The notes below the pieces were generated by a model. The model was not told the DNA's origin. It searched no databases and saw nothing but the letters and a program-made list of their open reading frames with translations. A program made the position numbers and the translations under genes. From AC-50 sp035640455 (GTDB lineage: Bacteria > Actinomycetota > Thermoleophilia > Gaiellales > Gaiellaceae), in NCBI GenBank assembly GCA_035640455.1, contig DASQWB010000026.1:39169-103168 (forward strand): DNA of 64,000 nucleotides. The letters are read 5' to 3'. Below, one piece after another: positions 16,926 through 24,320 of the stretch (positions are counted from its first letter, which is position 1; each line of letters starts with the position of its first letter).

Positions 16926-17573
16926 ATGGGCGCCGGGATCGTGCAGCTGACGCGCCGGCGGCGCCTAGTGCTCGGCGTCGCCTTGCTCGTCGCAGCCGGC
17001 GTCACGACGGGGCTGATCCCGGCGAACCGTGGAAGTACGAGCGCGGCCTACCGCCGGCACCGGGCCCCCCGCCCGACATCCGGGCCCGCGCCGAATGCTC
17101 AGATCAGGTTCCATCCCCCCGCCTACGCGCCCGCCGGCGGATGGGCGTTCAAGACCTATAAGAACGGCGCCGGCGAGATGTGCGCCGCCGAGGTGGTGCC
17201 GGGCGAGGGCGAGGACGCTACGTGTTTTGCGCGGGCGACGCTGTTCCGAAAGACGCCGCTCCTGGCGTTCCTCGGCTCGCGCCAAACCGGAGACGACATC
17301 ACCCAGTGGGACAACGCGTGGGTTTGGGGCTTCGCCGAGAAGCCGATCACGCACGTCCAGCTCATCCTCACGGACTGCACGATCCGGGATCTACCGGTCG
17401 ACGCGGAGGGCGTCTACGCCGACGTCGAGGGACCCGCGACGCTCCACGCCGGCGCGTGGCCGTACAAGGTCGTCGGACTCACCGCCGGCGGTCACATCGT
17501 GGCGACGCACAAGGTCAGGCTCGGTCCCCCGGGAACAGGCCAGGCCCCGGCCGTTTCCGCGCGCTGCGCGTAA
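16926..17573 (+). CDS. Secreted or membrane-anchored protein, unknown function
   Basis: 215 residues from ATG; a TTG two codons upstream is an alternative. An N-terminal hydrophobic helix (LVLGVALLVAAGVTTGLI) follows a Arg-rich n-region. The exported part has four cysteines spread as Cys-Cys pairs (MCAAEVV, ATCFARA, TDCTIRD, SARCA-end) and beta-type segments (THVQLILTDCTIRDLPVDAE, then GGHIVATHKVRLG). Codon usage is less GC-biased than neighbours. I do not recognise a family; an Ig-like extracellular fold is possible. It ends 21 bases before efp. Confidence 0.6.
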   Translation: MGAGIVQLTRRRRLVLGVALLVAAGVTTGLIPANRGSTSAAYRRHRAPRPTSGPAPNAQIRFHPPAYAPAGGWAFKTYKNGAGEMCAAEVVPGEGEDATCFARATLFRKTPLLAFLGSRQTGDDITQWDNAWVWGFAEKPITHVQLILTDCTIRDLPVDAEGVYADVEGPATLHAGAWPYKVVGLTAGGHIVATHKVRLGPPGTGQAPAVSARCA

Positions 17574-17594
17574 CGGCGACTACACTCCGCCGCC

Positions 17595-18161
17595 GTGGCG
17601 GAGACCGTCTCCACGAACCAGTTCCGGAACGGCATGCACATCGAGATCGACGGCACGGTGTGGCGGATCGTCGAGTTCCAGCACGTCAAGCCCGGGAAGG
17701 GCGGCGCCTTCGTGCGGACGAAGCTGAAGGCGCTCGACTCGGGCGCGGTCGTCGACCGCACCTTCCGCGCCGGCGAGAAGTTCCCGCGCGTGCACACGGA
17801 GGTCAAGAACGTGCAGTACCTCTACGACGCGGGCGACGAGGTCGTCTTCATGGACGAGGAGACCTACGACCAGTTCGGCGTACCGCGGGCGGACGTGGCC
17901 GAGGTGCTCGAGTTCGTCCAGCCGTCGAGCTCGGTGCAGATGCTGACCGTCGACGGCCGGCCGTCGGGCGTGCAGATGCCGGCGTCGCTCGAGCTGACGG
18001 TCGCCGACACGGAGCCCGGCGTGAAGGGCGACACCGTCTCGAACGTGACGAAGCCGGCGACGCTCGAGACGGGCGCCGTCGTCCAGGTGCCGCTCTTCGT
18101 GAACGTGGGCGACCGGATCAAGGTCGACCCGCGCGAGCGCCGTTACATCTCGCGCGCCTGA
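17595..18161 (+). CDS. efp: Translation elongation factor P
   Basis: 188 residues from GTG. KOW-like domain I holds the modification loop VKPGKGGAFVRTK with Lys35 at the tip (equivalent of E. coli Lys34), so this is a lysine-type EF-P. Domain II: YLYDAGDEVVFMDEETYDQF. Domain III ends GDRIKVDPRERRYISRA. It relieves ribosome stalling at polyproline. No EpmA/EarP-type modification gene is in view. In related genomes efp is usually followed by the acc genes; here two minus-strand genes intervene. Confidence 0.96.
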   Translation: MAETVSTNQFRNGMHIEIDGTVWRIVEFQHVKPGKGGAFVRTKLKALDSGAVVDRTFRAGEKFPRVHTEVKNVQYLYDAGDEVVFMDEETYDQFGVPRADVAEVLEFVQPSSSVQMLTVDGRPSGVQMPASLELTVADTEPGVKGDTVSNVTKPATLETGAVVQVPLFVNVGDRIKVDPRERRYISRA

Positions 18162-18167
18162 GGCCGC

Positions 18168-18610
18168 CTACTCCGGCAGGAGGCCTTCGCGGTAGCGCAT
18201 CGGCTGAGACGGCGGGAAGCGCGCGTAAGCGACCCTCCCGTCCTGCGTCTCCTCTGCGCCGACGAACACGTGCCGCGTCTCGGGTGGGCAGTGGACGAAG
18301 TCCCACCGGCGAAGCCTCCGCTCCTGTCTCTCGACGATCAGCAGCGCCTCGCCCGAGAGCACGAGGAAGTCCTCCTGCTCGGTCTCCCAGTGGTACATCG
18401 CATTGGGCTCGCCCGGCGAGAGGATCTGGATCGACAGGCCGTGCACCGGGAAGAACGTCTCGGCCTCGAAGTCGTCGGAGCCGGTCAGCGGCAGTGTGTC
18501 CGCTCGGCCCTCGTTGTGGAACCACCGGACGCGCGGGCGTTCAGCACGAACCAGCCGGGGCTCGCCGGCACGAGCCCCGCGTCCGTCTGCTTCAGCTCGG
18601 CCTCGGGGAC
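18168..18610 (-). pseudogene. Cupin-domain protein, frameshifted and without a start codon
   Basis: Read on the minus strand, a first part (VPEAELKQTDAGLVPASPG then WFVLNAR) continues only after a one-base shift near 18540 into VRWFHNEGRADTLPLTG, then PGEPNAMYHWETEQEDFLVL and WDFVHCPPETRHVFVG, a typical small cupin with His/Glu metal ligands. At the expected start the codon is GTC (18608-18610) and no ATG/GTG/TTG lies upstream before a stop. Two independent lesions suggest real decay. The intact 3' part alone could still be translated from an internal GTG (92 codons). Confidence 0.7.
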
Positions 18611-18626
18611 CGTCGCTGGATGATGC

Positions 18627-19904
18627 CTAGGCCTCGGCGGTCACGTCGAGGGCCGCAAACGAGGGCTCCTCATCGAGTCGTGCGGGGCCGCCGCGCTCGA
18701 GCGTCCGCACCTCGCGAACGGCGAGCAGGGCGAGGTTGGAGGCGAGCCCGATCGACCCGGCGCCGACGAGCGCCGCCTTGACGCCGACGACGGTCGCGAT
18801 CGGCCCCACGACCGCGAGGCCTGCGGGACGGAGCACCATCGAGCCCATCCAGTCGTAGGCCGACACCCTCGAACGGGCGGCTTCGGGAACGTGCTCCTGC
18901 AGCGTCGTCTCCCACATCGCGCCGCTCATTCCGATCGCGAGGCCGGAGACGAACTCCGTGGCCGCGATCAGCGGCACGGGAGCCGCGAAGGCGAGCAGGA
19001 AGAGGGTCGGGAAGCACAAGAGCGTGAAGCCGAACGCGAACCGCAGAGGCCGCCGCGGGCGCAGGTGCAACGAGAGGAAGTTGCCGACGATCGAACCGAT
19101 GCCGAAGGCGGCGGCGAGCGTCGCCCAGGCGGACGCGCCGCCGAGCGAGCGCTTCGCGACGACCGGGCCGAGGACGCTGAAGGCCGCGATCACGGCGAGC
19201 TGGAACGCGGAGAAGCTGAGGATGCTCGTCCACAGCCAGCGGCGCGAGACGACCTCGCGCCAGCCGACGGCGAGCTCGTGGAGGAAGCTCTCGCGCTCAC
19301 GGGGCGGGAGCGGCGGCAGCCGCAGGCGCGCGAGCAGGTACGTGCCGAGCGCGAACGTCGCCGCGTCGCCGAGGATCGCCCAGCCGGCACCGACGGTCGC
19401 GAGGAAGACGCCGGCGATCGCCGGGCCCGCGAACCCGGCGACGCCGATCGCGCCCCACATGAGCCCGTTCGCCTGGTGGAGCCGCTCCGGGCTCACCGTC
19501 TGCGGGACGATCCCGCTCGAGGCCGGCCGGAAGAATGCCGTCGCCGTCCCGTGCACCGCCTGGAGGACGACGAGCTCCCAGATGCGGGCATGGCCGGTGA
19601 CGAGCAGCAGCCCGAGCGCAGCCTGCGAGACGAGCCGCACGAGGTGCGACGCGATCATCAGCCGCTGACGCGGAAGCCGGTCGGCCCAAACGCCACCGGC
19701 GAGCATGAAGAGGACGAGCGGGACGAGCCGCGCCGTCAGGACGAAGCCGAGGTCGGTCGCCGAGCCGGTCAGGTCGAGCACGGCGAACGCGAGCGCGACG
19801 GGCACGAGGAAGTCGCCGAGCGCCGAGATCGCGTGGGCGGTGAAGAGCAGCCGGAACTCGCGCTCGCGCAGCGCGTCGAACGACCCCAGCAGCCTCGTTC
19901 GCAC
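18627..19904 (-). CDS. MFS transporter, EntS/MFS_3-like exporter
   Basis: 425 residues from GTG, about 12 hydrophobic helices. N-half: FRLLFTAHAISALGDFLVPV, GGVWADRLPRQRLMIASHL (loop 2-3 motif A) and SGIVPQTVSPERLHQANGL, a signature of the enterobactin-exporter-like MFS_3 group. C-half: SVLGPVVAKRSLGGASAWAT and the loop ARSRVSAYDWMGSMVLRP. Substrate unknown. A second, paralogous MFS gene lies near 28 kb. It is divergent from the carboxylase operon, and a palindromic repeat fills the shared promoter region. Confidence 0.85.
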   Translation of the reverse strand: MRTRLLGSFDALREREFRLLFTAHAISALGDFLVPVALAFAVLDLTGSATDLGFVLTARLVPLVLFMLAGGVWADRLPRQRLMIASHLVRLVSQAALGLLLVTGHARIWELVVLQAVHGTATAFFRPASSGIVPQTVSPERLHQANGLMWGAIGVAGFAGPAIAGVFLATVGAGWAILGDAATFALGTYLLARLRLPPLPPRERESFLHELAVGWREVVSRRWLWTSILSFSAFQLAVIAAFSVLGPVVAKRSLGGASAWATLAAAFGIGSIVGNFLSLHLRPRRPLRFAFGFTLLCFPTLFLLAFAAPVPLIAATEFVSGLAIGMSGAMWETTLQEHVPEAARSRVSAYDWMGSMVLRPAGLAVVGPIATVVGVKAALVGAGSIGLASNLALLAVREVRTLERGGPARLDEEPSFAALDVTAEA

Positions 19905-19956
19905 GGTACGAGCCTAAAGGCGGACGAGACCAGGGCGGACGCGGCCGGTCGGCCCC

Positions 19957-19982
19957 CGGTGACTGTCACGTGACAGTCACCG
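19957..19982. repeat. Dispersed palindromic repeat, copy 2 (26 bp perfect)
   Basis: Core GGTGACTGTCAC plus its reverse complement, with one extra C/G pair outside. It lies between the divergent MFS and carboxylase genes. A 14-base direct repeat (CGCCGGGGACGGCG at 19981-19994 and 20006-20019, period 25) follows, with a degraded CGTGACCGTCG between. Confidence 0.95.
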
Positions 19983-20061
19983 CCGGGGACGGCGCGTGAC
20001 CGTCGCGCCGGGGACGGCGACGTAGTGCCGATGCGCTCGGCGGCGCGCTAGGGTCCCGCCG

Positions 20062-21876
20062 GTGCCCCAGCTCGTCGACACGACGATCCGGCTGCTCGGC
20101 CAGGAGCCGCTGGCGGGCCGGGTGCCGACGGCTGCGCTGCTGCGGCTCGCGGGGATCCTGGACGACTCCGGCTTCGGGCTGCTCGAGATCTCCGGCGGCG
20201 GGGTCTTCGACAGCGCCGTGCGGCGCGGCGTCGAGAGCCCGTGGGAGCGGATCCGCGCCATCCACGCGCGCACGAAGACGCCGCTCGGGATGGCCCTTCG
20301 CGGGCGCTTCCTCGTCGGCTCGCGGCCGGTCGACGGCGACTTCGTGCGCCGCTTCGTCTCCTCCGCCGCCGAGAGCGGGATCGACGTCTTCCGCCTCCAC
20401 GACCCGCTGAACGACGTCTCGAACCTGCGCGAGGCGGCCGAGGCGATCGACGCCGCCGGCCGGGAGTTCGACGCCGGCCTCGTCTACAGCTCCGGGAAGA
20501 CCGGCGAGCCCGACGCGCTCGTCGAGCAGGCCCGCAAGCTCCGGGAGCTCGGCGCCGCGCGCGTCGTCCTCAACGACCCGACGGGCTCGCTCCAGCCGCA
20601 CCGTGCGCAGGAGCTCGTCGCGCGCGTCGCGGACGCGAGCGGCCTGCCGGTCGGCGTCTACTGCCAGGGCGCGGCCGGAAACGCCCTCGCCGCGGCGCTC
20701 GAGGCGGCCCGCGCGGGCGCAGACCTCATCGGCTGCGCCGTCTATCCGGTTGCGCTGACGCTCCATCGCGTCTCCGGCGAGGGCCTGGCGCAGGCGCTCG
20801 ACGGCCTGGGGCTCGAGTGCACGGTGAACGTGAGTGCGCTCTGGGCGGCATCGGAGCTCGTCGACGGGTACATCGGCGACGAGCCGGTGACGCCGGTTGC
20901 GCCACGGGTCGCCGTGCGCGCGGCCGAGCATGCGCTGCCGGCCGGCCTCGTCGCCGCGCTCGACGTGCACCTGCGCGCGCACGCGGCGAGCGATCGCATC
21001 GACGACGTGCTCGAGGAGCTGGAGCGGATCCACGAGGAGGTCGGCTCGCCGCCGCTCGCGGCTCCGATCGGCCAGATCCTCGCCTCGCAGGCCCTCGTCA
21101 ACGTGCTCTCGGCGAGCCGCTACCAGACCGTCGTCGACGAGCTGCGCGCACTCGTCGGCGGGCGCTACGGCACGCCTCCCGGCCAGGTCGACCCGACGGT
21201 GCGCCGCGCCGTCTCGCTCCTCGGCGACGGCGCTCCGGAGGAGGAGCCGGTCGATCTCACCGAGCTCCGCGAGTCCGCCGCCGGGCTCGCCGCGAGCGAG
21301 GAGGAGCTGCTGCTCCTCGGCCTCTTCGGCGAGCAGGCCGAGGCGCTCCTGCGTACGATCCGCGGCCGCAGCCGCGGCGAGGAGACGCTCGCCGCCGGGG
21401 CCGTCGACCAGGCCCGGGCGGAGCGGATTCGCGAGATCGTCCGGATCGTCCAGGAGTCCGGGGTGGGGGAGGTGACGATCGAGGACGACGACCTCCGCGT
21501 CTCGGTGCGCCGGAGCGACGACCAGCTCGACCGCCTGCCCCGGGCTCCCGACGAGGCCCCGCTCGCCGTCGAGGAGCCGGAGCCCGCGCCGGTCGAGCCA
21601 CGCGCGGACGGGCTCGTGCGCGTCGAGGCGCCGATGGTCGGCACCTTTTACCGCGCGCCGCAGCCCGGCGCGCCGCCCTTCGTCGAGGAGGGCGATCCGG
21701 TGGCGCCGGGCCAGACGCTCTGCATCCTCGAGGCGATGAAGCTCATGAACGAGGTGAAGGCCGACGTCGAGGGGATCGTCCGCGCGATCTACGTCGAGAA
21801 CGCGCAGCCCGTGGAGTACGGACAGCTCTTATTCGAGCTGGAGCCGCTCAATGGAAGGCCGCTCGATGCGCTCTAG
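20062..21876 (+). CDS. accB: Carboxyltransferase-like domain fused to biotin carboxyl carrier protein
   Basis: 604 residues from GTG. Residues 1-~330 align by eye with the pyruvate carboxylase / OadA / transcarboxylase 5S barrel (LEISGGGVFDSAVRRGVESP, GIDVFRLHDPLNDVSNL). However, the metal ligands are gone: LRDxxQ is IRLLGQ (Leu11), the carbamylated Lys is Asn171 (VVLNDPTG), and the HxH region is VGVYCQGAAG (198-207). Residues ~450-485 resemble the AccB N-terminus. The C-terminal biotinyl domain has EAMKLMN with Lys560. It likely carries carboxybiotin for AccC next door; the barrel is probably structural or binding. The symbol applies to the carrier part only. Confidence 0.85.
   Translation: MPQLVDTTIRLLGQEPLAGRVPTAALLRLAGILDDSGFGLLEISGGGVFDSAVRRGVESPWERIRAIHARTKTPLGMALRGRFLVGSRPVDGDFVRRFVSSAAESGIDVFRLHDPLNDVSNLREAAEAIDAAGREFDAGLVYSSGKTGEPDALVEQARKLRELGAARVVLNDPTGSLQPHRAQELVARVADASGLPVGVYCQGAAGNALAAALEAARAGADLIGCAVYPVALTLHRVSGEGLAQALDGLGLECTVNVSALWAASELVDGYIGDEPVTPVAPRVAVRAAEHALPAGLVAALDVHLRAHAASDRIDDVLEELERIHEEVGSPPLAAPIGQILASQALVNVLSASRYQTVVDELRALVGGRYGTPPGQVDPTVRRAVSLLGDGAPEEEPVDLTELRESAAGLAASEEELLLLGLFGEQAEALLRTIRGRSRGEETLAAGAVDQARAERIREIVRIVQESGVGEVTIEDDDLRVSVRRSDDQLDRLPRAPDEAPLAVEEPEPAPVEPRADGLVRVEAPMVGTFYRAPQPGAPPFVEEGDPVAPGQTLCILEAMKLMNEVKADVEGIVRAIYVENAQPVEYGQLLFELEPLNGRPLDAL
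21820..21876 (+). repeat. Repeat unit 1: last 18 codons and stop of the biotin-carrier gene
   Basis: Encodes GQLLFELEPLNGRPLDAL then TAG. The same peptide is encoded again at 21938-21994 in another frame, with 11 of 54 bases changed, all at synonymous positions. Confidence 0.9.
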
Positions 21877-21878
21877 AC

Positions 21879-21905
21879 GGCCGCACCGGCAAAGCCGGCG
21901 CGGCC
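21879..21905 (+). terminator. Strong stem-loop between the two repeat units
   Basis: GGCCGC-A-CCGGC, loop AAA, GCCGG-C-GCGGCC: 11 base pairs with one A/C mismatch. It begins 2 bases after the carrier gene's stop. It may attenuate transcription into accC or mark the join of a rearrangement. Confidence 0.6.
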
Positions 21906-21937
21906 TCTATGGTCGGCAGCGCAAGCGCCGCCTCCGC

Positions 21938-21994
21938 GGACAGCTGCTCTTCGAGCTCGAGCCTCTGAACGGGCGGCCGCTCGATGCCCTTTGA
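21938..21994 (+). pseudogene. Repeat unit 2: orphan 3' tail of a second biotin-carrier gene
   Basis: Encodes GQLLFELEPLNGRPLDAL then TGA, whose last base is the A of the accC ATG (TGATG). Upstream codons in this frame do not resemble a biotinyl domain. It looks like the surviving end of an accB paralogue that was once translationally coupled to accC. Because all differences from unit 1 are silent, the two tails diverged as coding sequence before the loss. Confidence 0.7.
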
Positions 21995-23358
21995 TGACGA
22001 GCTTTAAACGAGTCCTGGTCGCGAACCGCGGCGAGGTCGCCGTCCGCGTCATCCGCGCGTTGCACGAGCTCGGGATCGAGGCGGTCGCCGTCTACTCCAC
22101 CGCCGACCGCGGCGCGCTGCACACGCGGCTCGCCGACCGCGCCGTCTGCGTCGGCCCGCCGGCCGCCGCCGAGAGCTACCTGAACGTCACCTCGCTCGTC
22201 GGCGCGGCCGAGACGACGGGCTGCGACGCCGTCCATCCGGGCTGGGGCTTCCTCGCCGAGAGCGCCGCGTTCGTGCGCGCGTGCGATGAGAACGACCTCG
22301 TCTTCGTCGGCCCCTCGGCCGAGACGATGGAGCGGATGGGCGACAAGGCGCTCGCGAAGGCCGAGCTTGCCCGGGCGGGCGTGCCGCTCGTGCCCGGCAC
22401 CTCGGAGCGGACGACGCTCACCGAGGCCCGCTCGGCCGCCGCCGACCTCGGCTTTCCGGTGCTGCTGAAGGCGGCGGCCGGCGGCGGCGGGAAGGGGATG
22501 CGCCACGTCGAGAACCCGGACGAGCTCGAGGCGGCCTTCGAACGCGCCGCGGCCGAGGCGCAGGCCGCGTTCGGCGACGGGACGCTCTACCTCGAGAAGG
22601 CGATCGCGCCGGCGCGGCACGTCGAGATCCAAGTCCTGTGCGACCAGGACGGCGGCGTGCTCACGCTCGGCGAGCGCGAATGCTCGATCCAGCGCCGCCA
22701 CCAGAAGCTGATCGAGGAGTCGCCGTCGCTCGCGCTCGATCCGGAGACGCGCGAGGCGATGGAGGCGACGGCCGAGCGCGCCTGCCGCGCCGTCGAGTAC
22801 ACGAACGCGGGCACCTTCGAGTTCCTCCTCGGCCCCGACGGTGCCTTCTACTTCATCGAGCTGAACGCGCGCCTGCAGGTCGAGCACCCGGTGAGCGAGC
22901 TCGTCACCGGGATCGACGTCGTACGCGCGCAGGTCCAGATCGCGGCGGGGGCCCAGCTCGAGCGGACCGGCCGCGCACCGCGCCGCGGTCACGCGATCGA
23001 GGTCCGGATCAACGCCGAGGACCCGGCGAATGGCTTCGCGCCGGCGCCCGGGGTCGTCGAGCGCTTCCGGCCGCCGCTCGGCCCCGGCGTGCGCGTCGAC
23101 ACGCACCTCGAGGAAGGCGCCGTCATCCCGCCCTACTACGACTCGCTCGCGGCGAAGCTCATCGTCTGGGACTCGACCCGGCCGGCGGCGATCGAGCGGG
23201 CGCTGCGGGCGCTCGAAGAGCTCGAGCTGCGCGGCGTCGCGACGACGCAAGCCGTGTCCCACGACATCCTGTCAAGCGAGGAGTTCCGCTCCGGCGACTA
23301 CCACACGGGCTTCCTCGCGGAGGCCGAGGGGCGCCTGCCGGCGCTCCTGGCACGATGA
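21994..23358 (+). CDS. accC: Biotin carboxylase (acetyl-CoA carboxylase subunit)
   Basis: 454 residues. N-domain KRVLVANRGEVAVRVIRAL and DAVHPGWGFLAESAAF; ATP-grasp loop LLKAAAGGGGKGMR; LGERECSIQRRHQKLIEE; catalytic FIELNARLQVEHPVSELVTG; C-domain RINAEDPANGFAPAPG. It carboxylates biotin on the carrier protein with ATP and bicarbonate. The ATG is used because it overlaps the orphan carrier tail's stop; a TTG just upstream is possible. The stop overlaps the next ATG (ATGA). Confidence 0.96.
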   Translation: MTSFKRVLVANRGEVAVRVIRALHELGIEAVAVYSTADRGALHTRLADRAVCVGPPAAAESYLNVTSLVGAAETTGCDAVHPGWGFLAESAAFVRACDENDLVFVGPSAETMERMGDKALAKAELARAGVPLVPGTSERTTLTEARSAAADLGFPVLLKAAAGGGGKGMRHVENPDELEAAFERAAAEAQAAFGDGTLYLEKAIAPARHVEIQVLCDQDGGVLTLGERECSIQRRHQKLIEESPSLALDPETREAMEATAERACRAVEYTNAGTFEFLLGPDGAFYFIELNARLQVEHPVSELVTGIDVVRAQVQIAAGAQLERTGRAPRRGHAIEVRINAEDPANGFAPAPGVVERFRPPLGPGVRVDTHLEEGAVIPPYYDSLAAKLIVWDSTRPAAIERALRALEELELRGVATTQAVSHDILSSEEFRSGDYHTGFLAEAEGRLPALLAR

Positions 23359-23666
23359 GCGACGGCTACGTGCTGCGGGAGGACGGCGGCTCGATCGACG
23401 TCACCCAGGGCGCGCTCGCGCAGATCGTCCAGCAAGCCGCGGAGAGCGTCGAGGGCGCACGGGTACGGCGGCCGCGGCGCGGGCTCGACCTGCAGCTCGA
23501 GGACGGCCACGTCCGGGTCGAGCTCGAGCTCGCGGTGCGCTACGGCATCGTCCTGCCCGAGCTGGCGCGGGACGTGCAGGCGCGGGTGGCCGAGGCGCTC
23601 ACGACGATGGTCGTGCTCGAGGTCGAGGCCGTCGACGTCTCGATCGAGGAGCTCGAGGGCGCCTAG
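23355..23666 (+). CDS. Asp23/Gls24 family envelope stress protein
   Basis: 103 residues from the ATG overlapping accC. The family core is visible: GSIDVTQGALAQIVQQAAES, VRVELELAVRYGIVLPEL and RDVQARVAEALTTMVVLEV. These are cytosolic proteins that decorate the membrane or respond to alkaline and envelope stress. In actinobacteria and Firmicutes the accB-accC-asp23-nusB order is conserved, which supports the call. Its stop lies inside the hairpin that precedes nusB. Confidence 0.85.
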   Translation: MSDGYVLREDGGSIDVTQGALAQIVQQAAESVEGARVRRPRRGLDLQLEDGHVRVELELAVRYGIVLPELARDVQARVAEALTTMVVLEVEAVDVSIEELEGA

Positions 23667-23714
23667 TGCCCCATCCAGCAACACACGCGCGGCAGTATTC
23701 CTGGAAGGGGCACT
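23665..23714 (+). promoter_or_regulatory. Hairpin masking the nusB ribosome-binding site
   Basis: AGTGCCCC (23665-23672) pairs with GGGGCACT (23707-23714), and CCAG (23675-23678) with CTGG (23701-23704), across a 2x2 internal loop, leaving a 22-base AT-richer loop. The right arm contains GGAAGGGG, the likely Shine-Dalgarno, and ends 1 base before the nusB ATG. The left arm begins in the preceding stop codon, so ribosomes terminating there could open it. Confidence 0.55.
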
Positions 23715-23715
23715 G

Positions 23716-24093
23716 ATGGCCGGTCGGCGCGCCGCGCGGCGCACGGCGCTCTTCCTCCTGTACCAGTGGGACGTGACCGGGCAGCCGCTCGAGTCGCTCT
23801 ACGAGGGCGAGATCGACCCCTTCGCGCACGAGCTGACGGAGGCCGTGGCGGCGCGGGCGCCGGAGCTCGACGCCGCGATCACGGCCGCCGCGGAAGGCTG
23901 GACGGCCGACCGCCTGGGCGCGGTCGAGCGCAACGTCCTGCGCATCGGCGCGCACGAGCTCGAGACGGGGTCGGTGCCGCCGGAGGTCGCGATCAACGAA
24001 GCCGTCGAGCTGGCGAAGCGCTACGCGAGCGAGGACGCGGCGCGGCTCGTCAATGGGATCCTCGGCCGGATCGCGCGGGAGCGCGTGCCGTGA
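23716..24093 (+). CDS. nusB: Transcription antitermination factor NusB
   Basis: 125 residues, all helical. RRAARRTALFLLYQWDVTGQ, WTADRLGAVERNVLRIGAHE, PPEVAINEAVELAKRYASED and ARLVNGILGRI are the standard NusB landmarks. With NusE it binds boxA RNA and promotes rRNA antitermination. The stop overlaps the next GTG. Translation may depend on opening of the upstream hairpin. Confidence 0.95.
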   Translation: MAGRRAARRTALFLLYQWDVTGQPLESLYEGEIDPFAHELTEAVAARAPELDAAITAAAEGWTADRLGAVERNVLRIGAHELETGSVPPEVAINEAVELAKRYASEDAARLVNGILGRIARERVP

Positions 24094-24320
24094 GCGAGCC
24101 GCAGGGCGAGGGCCTGGGCTCGCCGGCCGAGCAGGCGCTCGAGCGGGCGGAGTCGCTCCTCGCGCAGCTCGAGGCGGCGCGCCAGCGGCTCGAGGCGACG
24201 GAGGACGTGGAGGCCGCGACCGAGGTACTCTCGGAGCTCGCGGAGATCGCGCGCCAGATCGAGGCCGAGCTCGCCGAGGCGCGGCGGCGGGCGGAGGAGG
24301 ATGCTCGTGAGGAACCCTGA
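24090..24320 (+). CDS. Small coiled-coil protein in the xseB position
   Basis: 76 residues from GTG overlapping nusB. It is almost entirely helical with Ala/Glu/Leu heptads (LERAESLLAQLEAARQRLEA, then LAEIARQIEAELAEARRRAE). Gene order (nusB, this, ispA, tlyA, nadK, recN) is where exonuclease VII small subunit XseB usually lies, and size and helicity fit. The typical XseB signature (LE..L..G...LE..L..Y..G) is not convincing and no xseA is present, so the assignment is tentative. It overlaps ispA by 20 bases. Confidence 0.55.
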   Translation: MSEPQGEGLGSPAEQALERAESLLAQLEAARQRLEATEDVEAATEVLSELAEIARQIEAELAEARRRAEEDAREEP

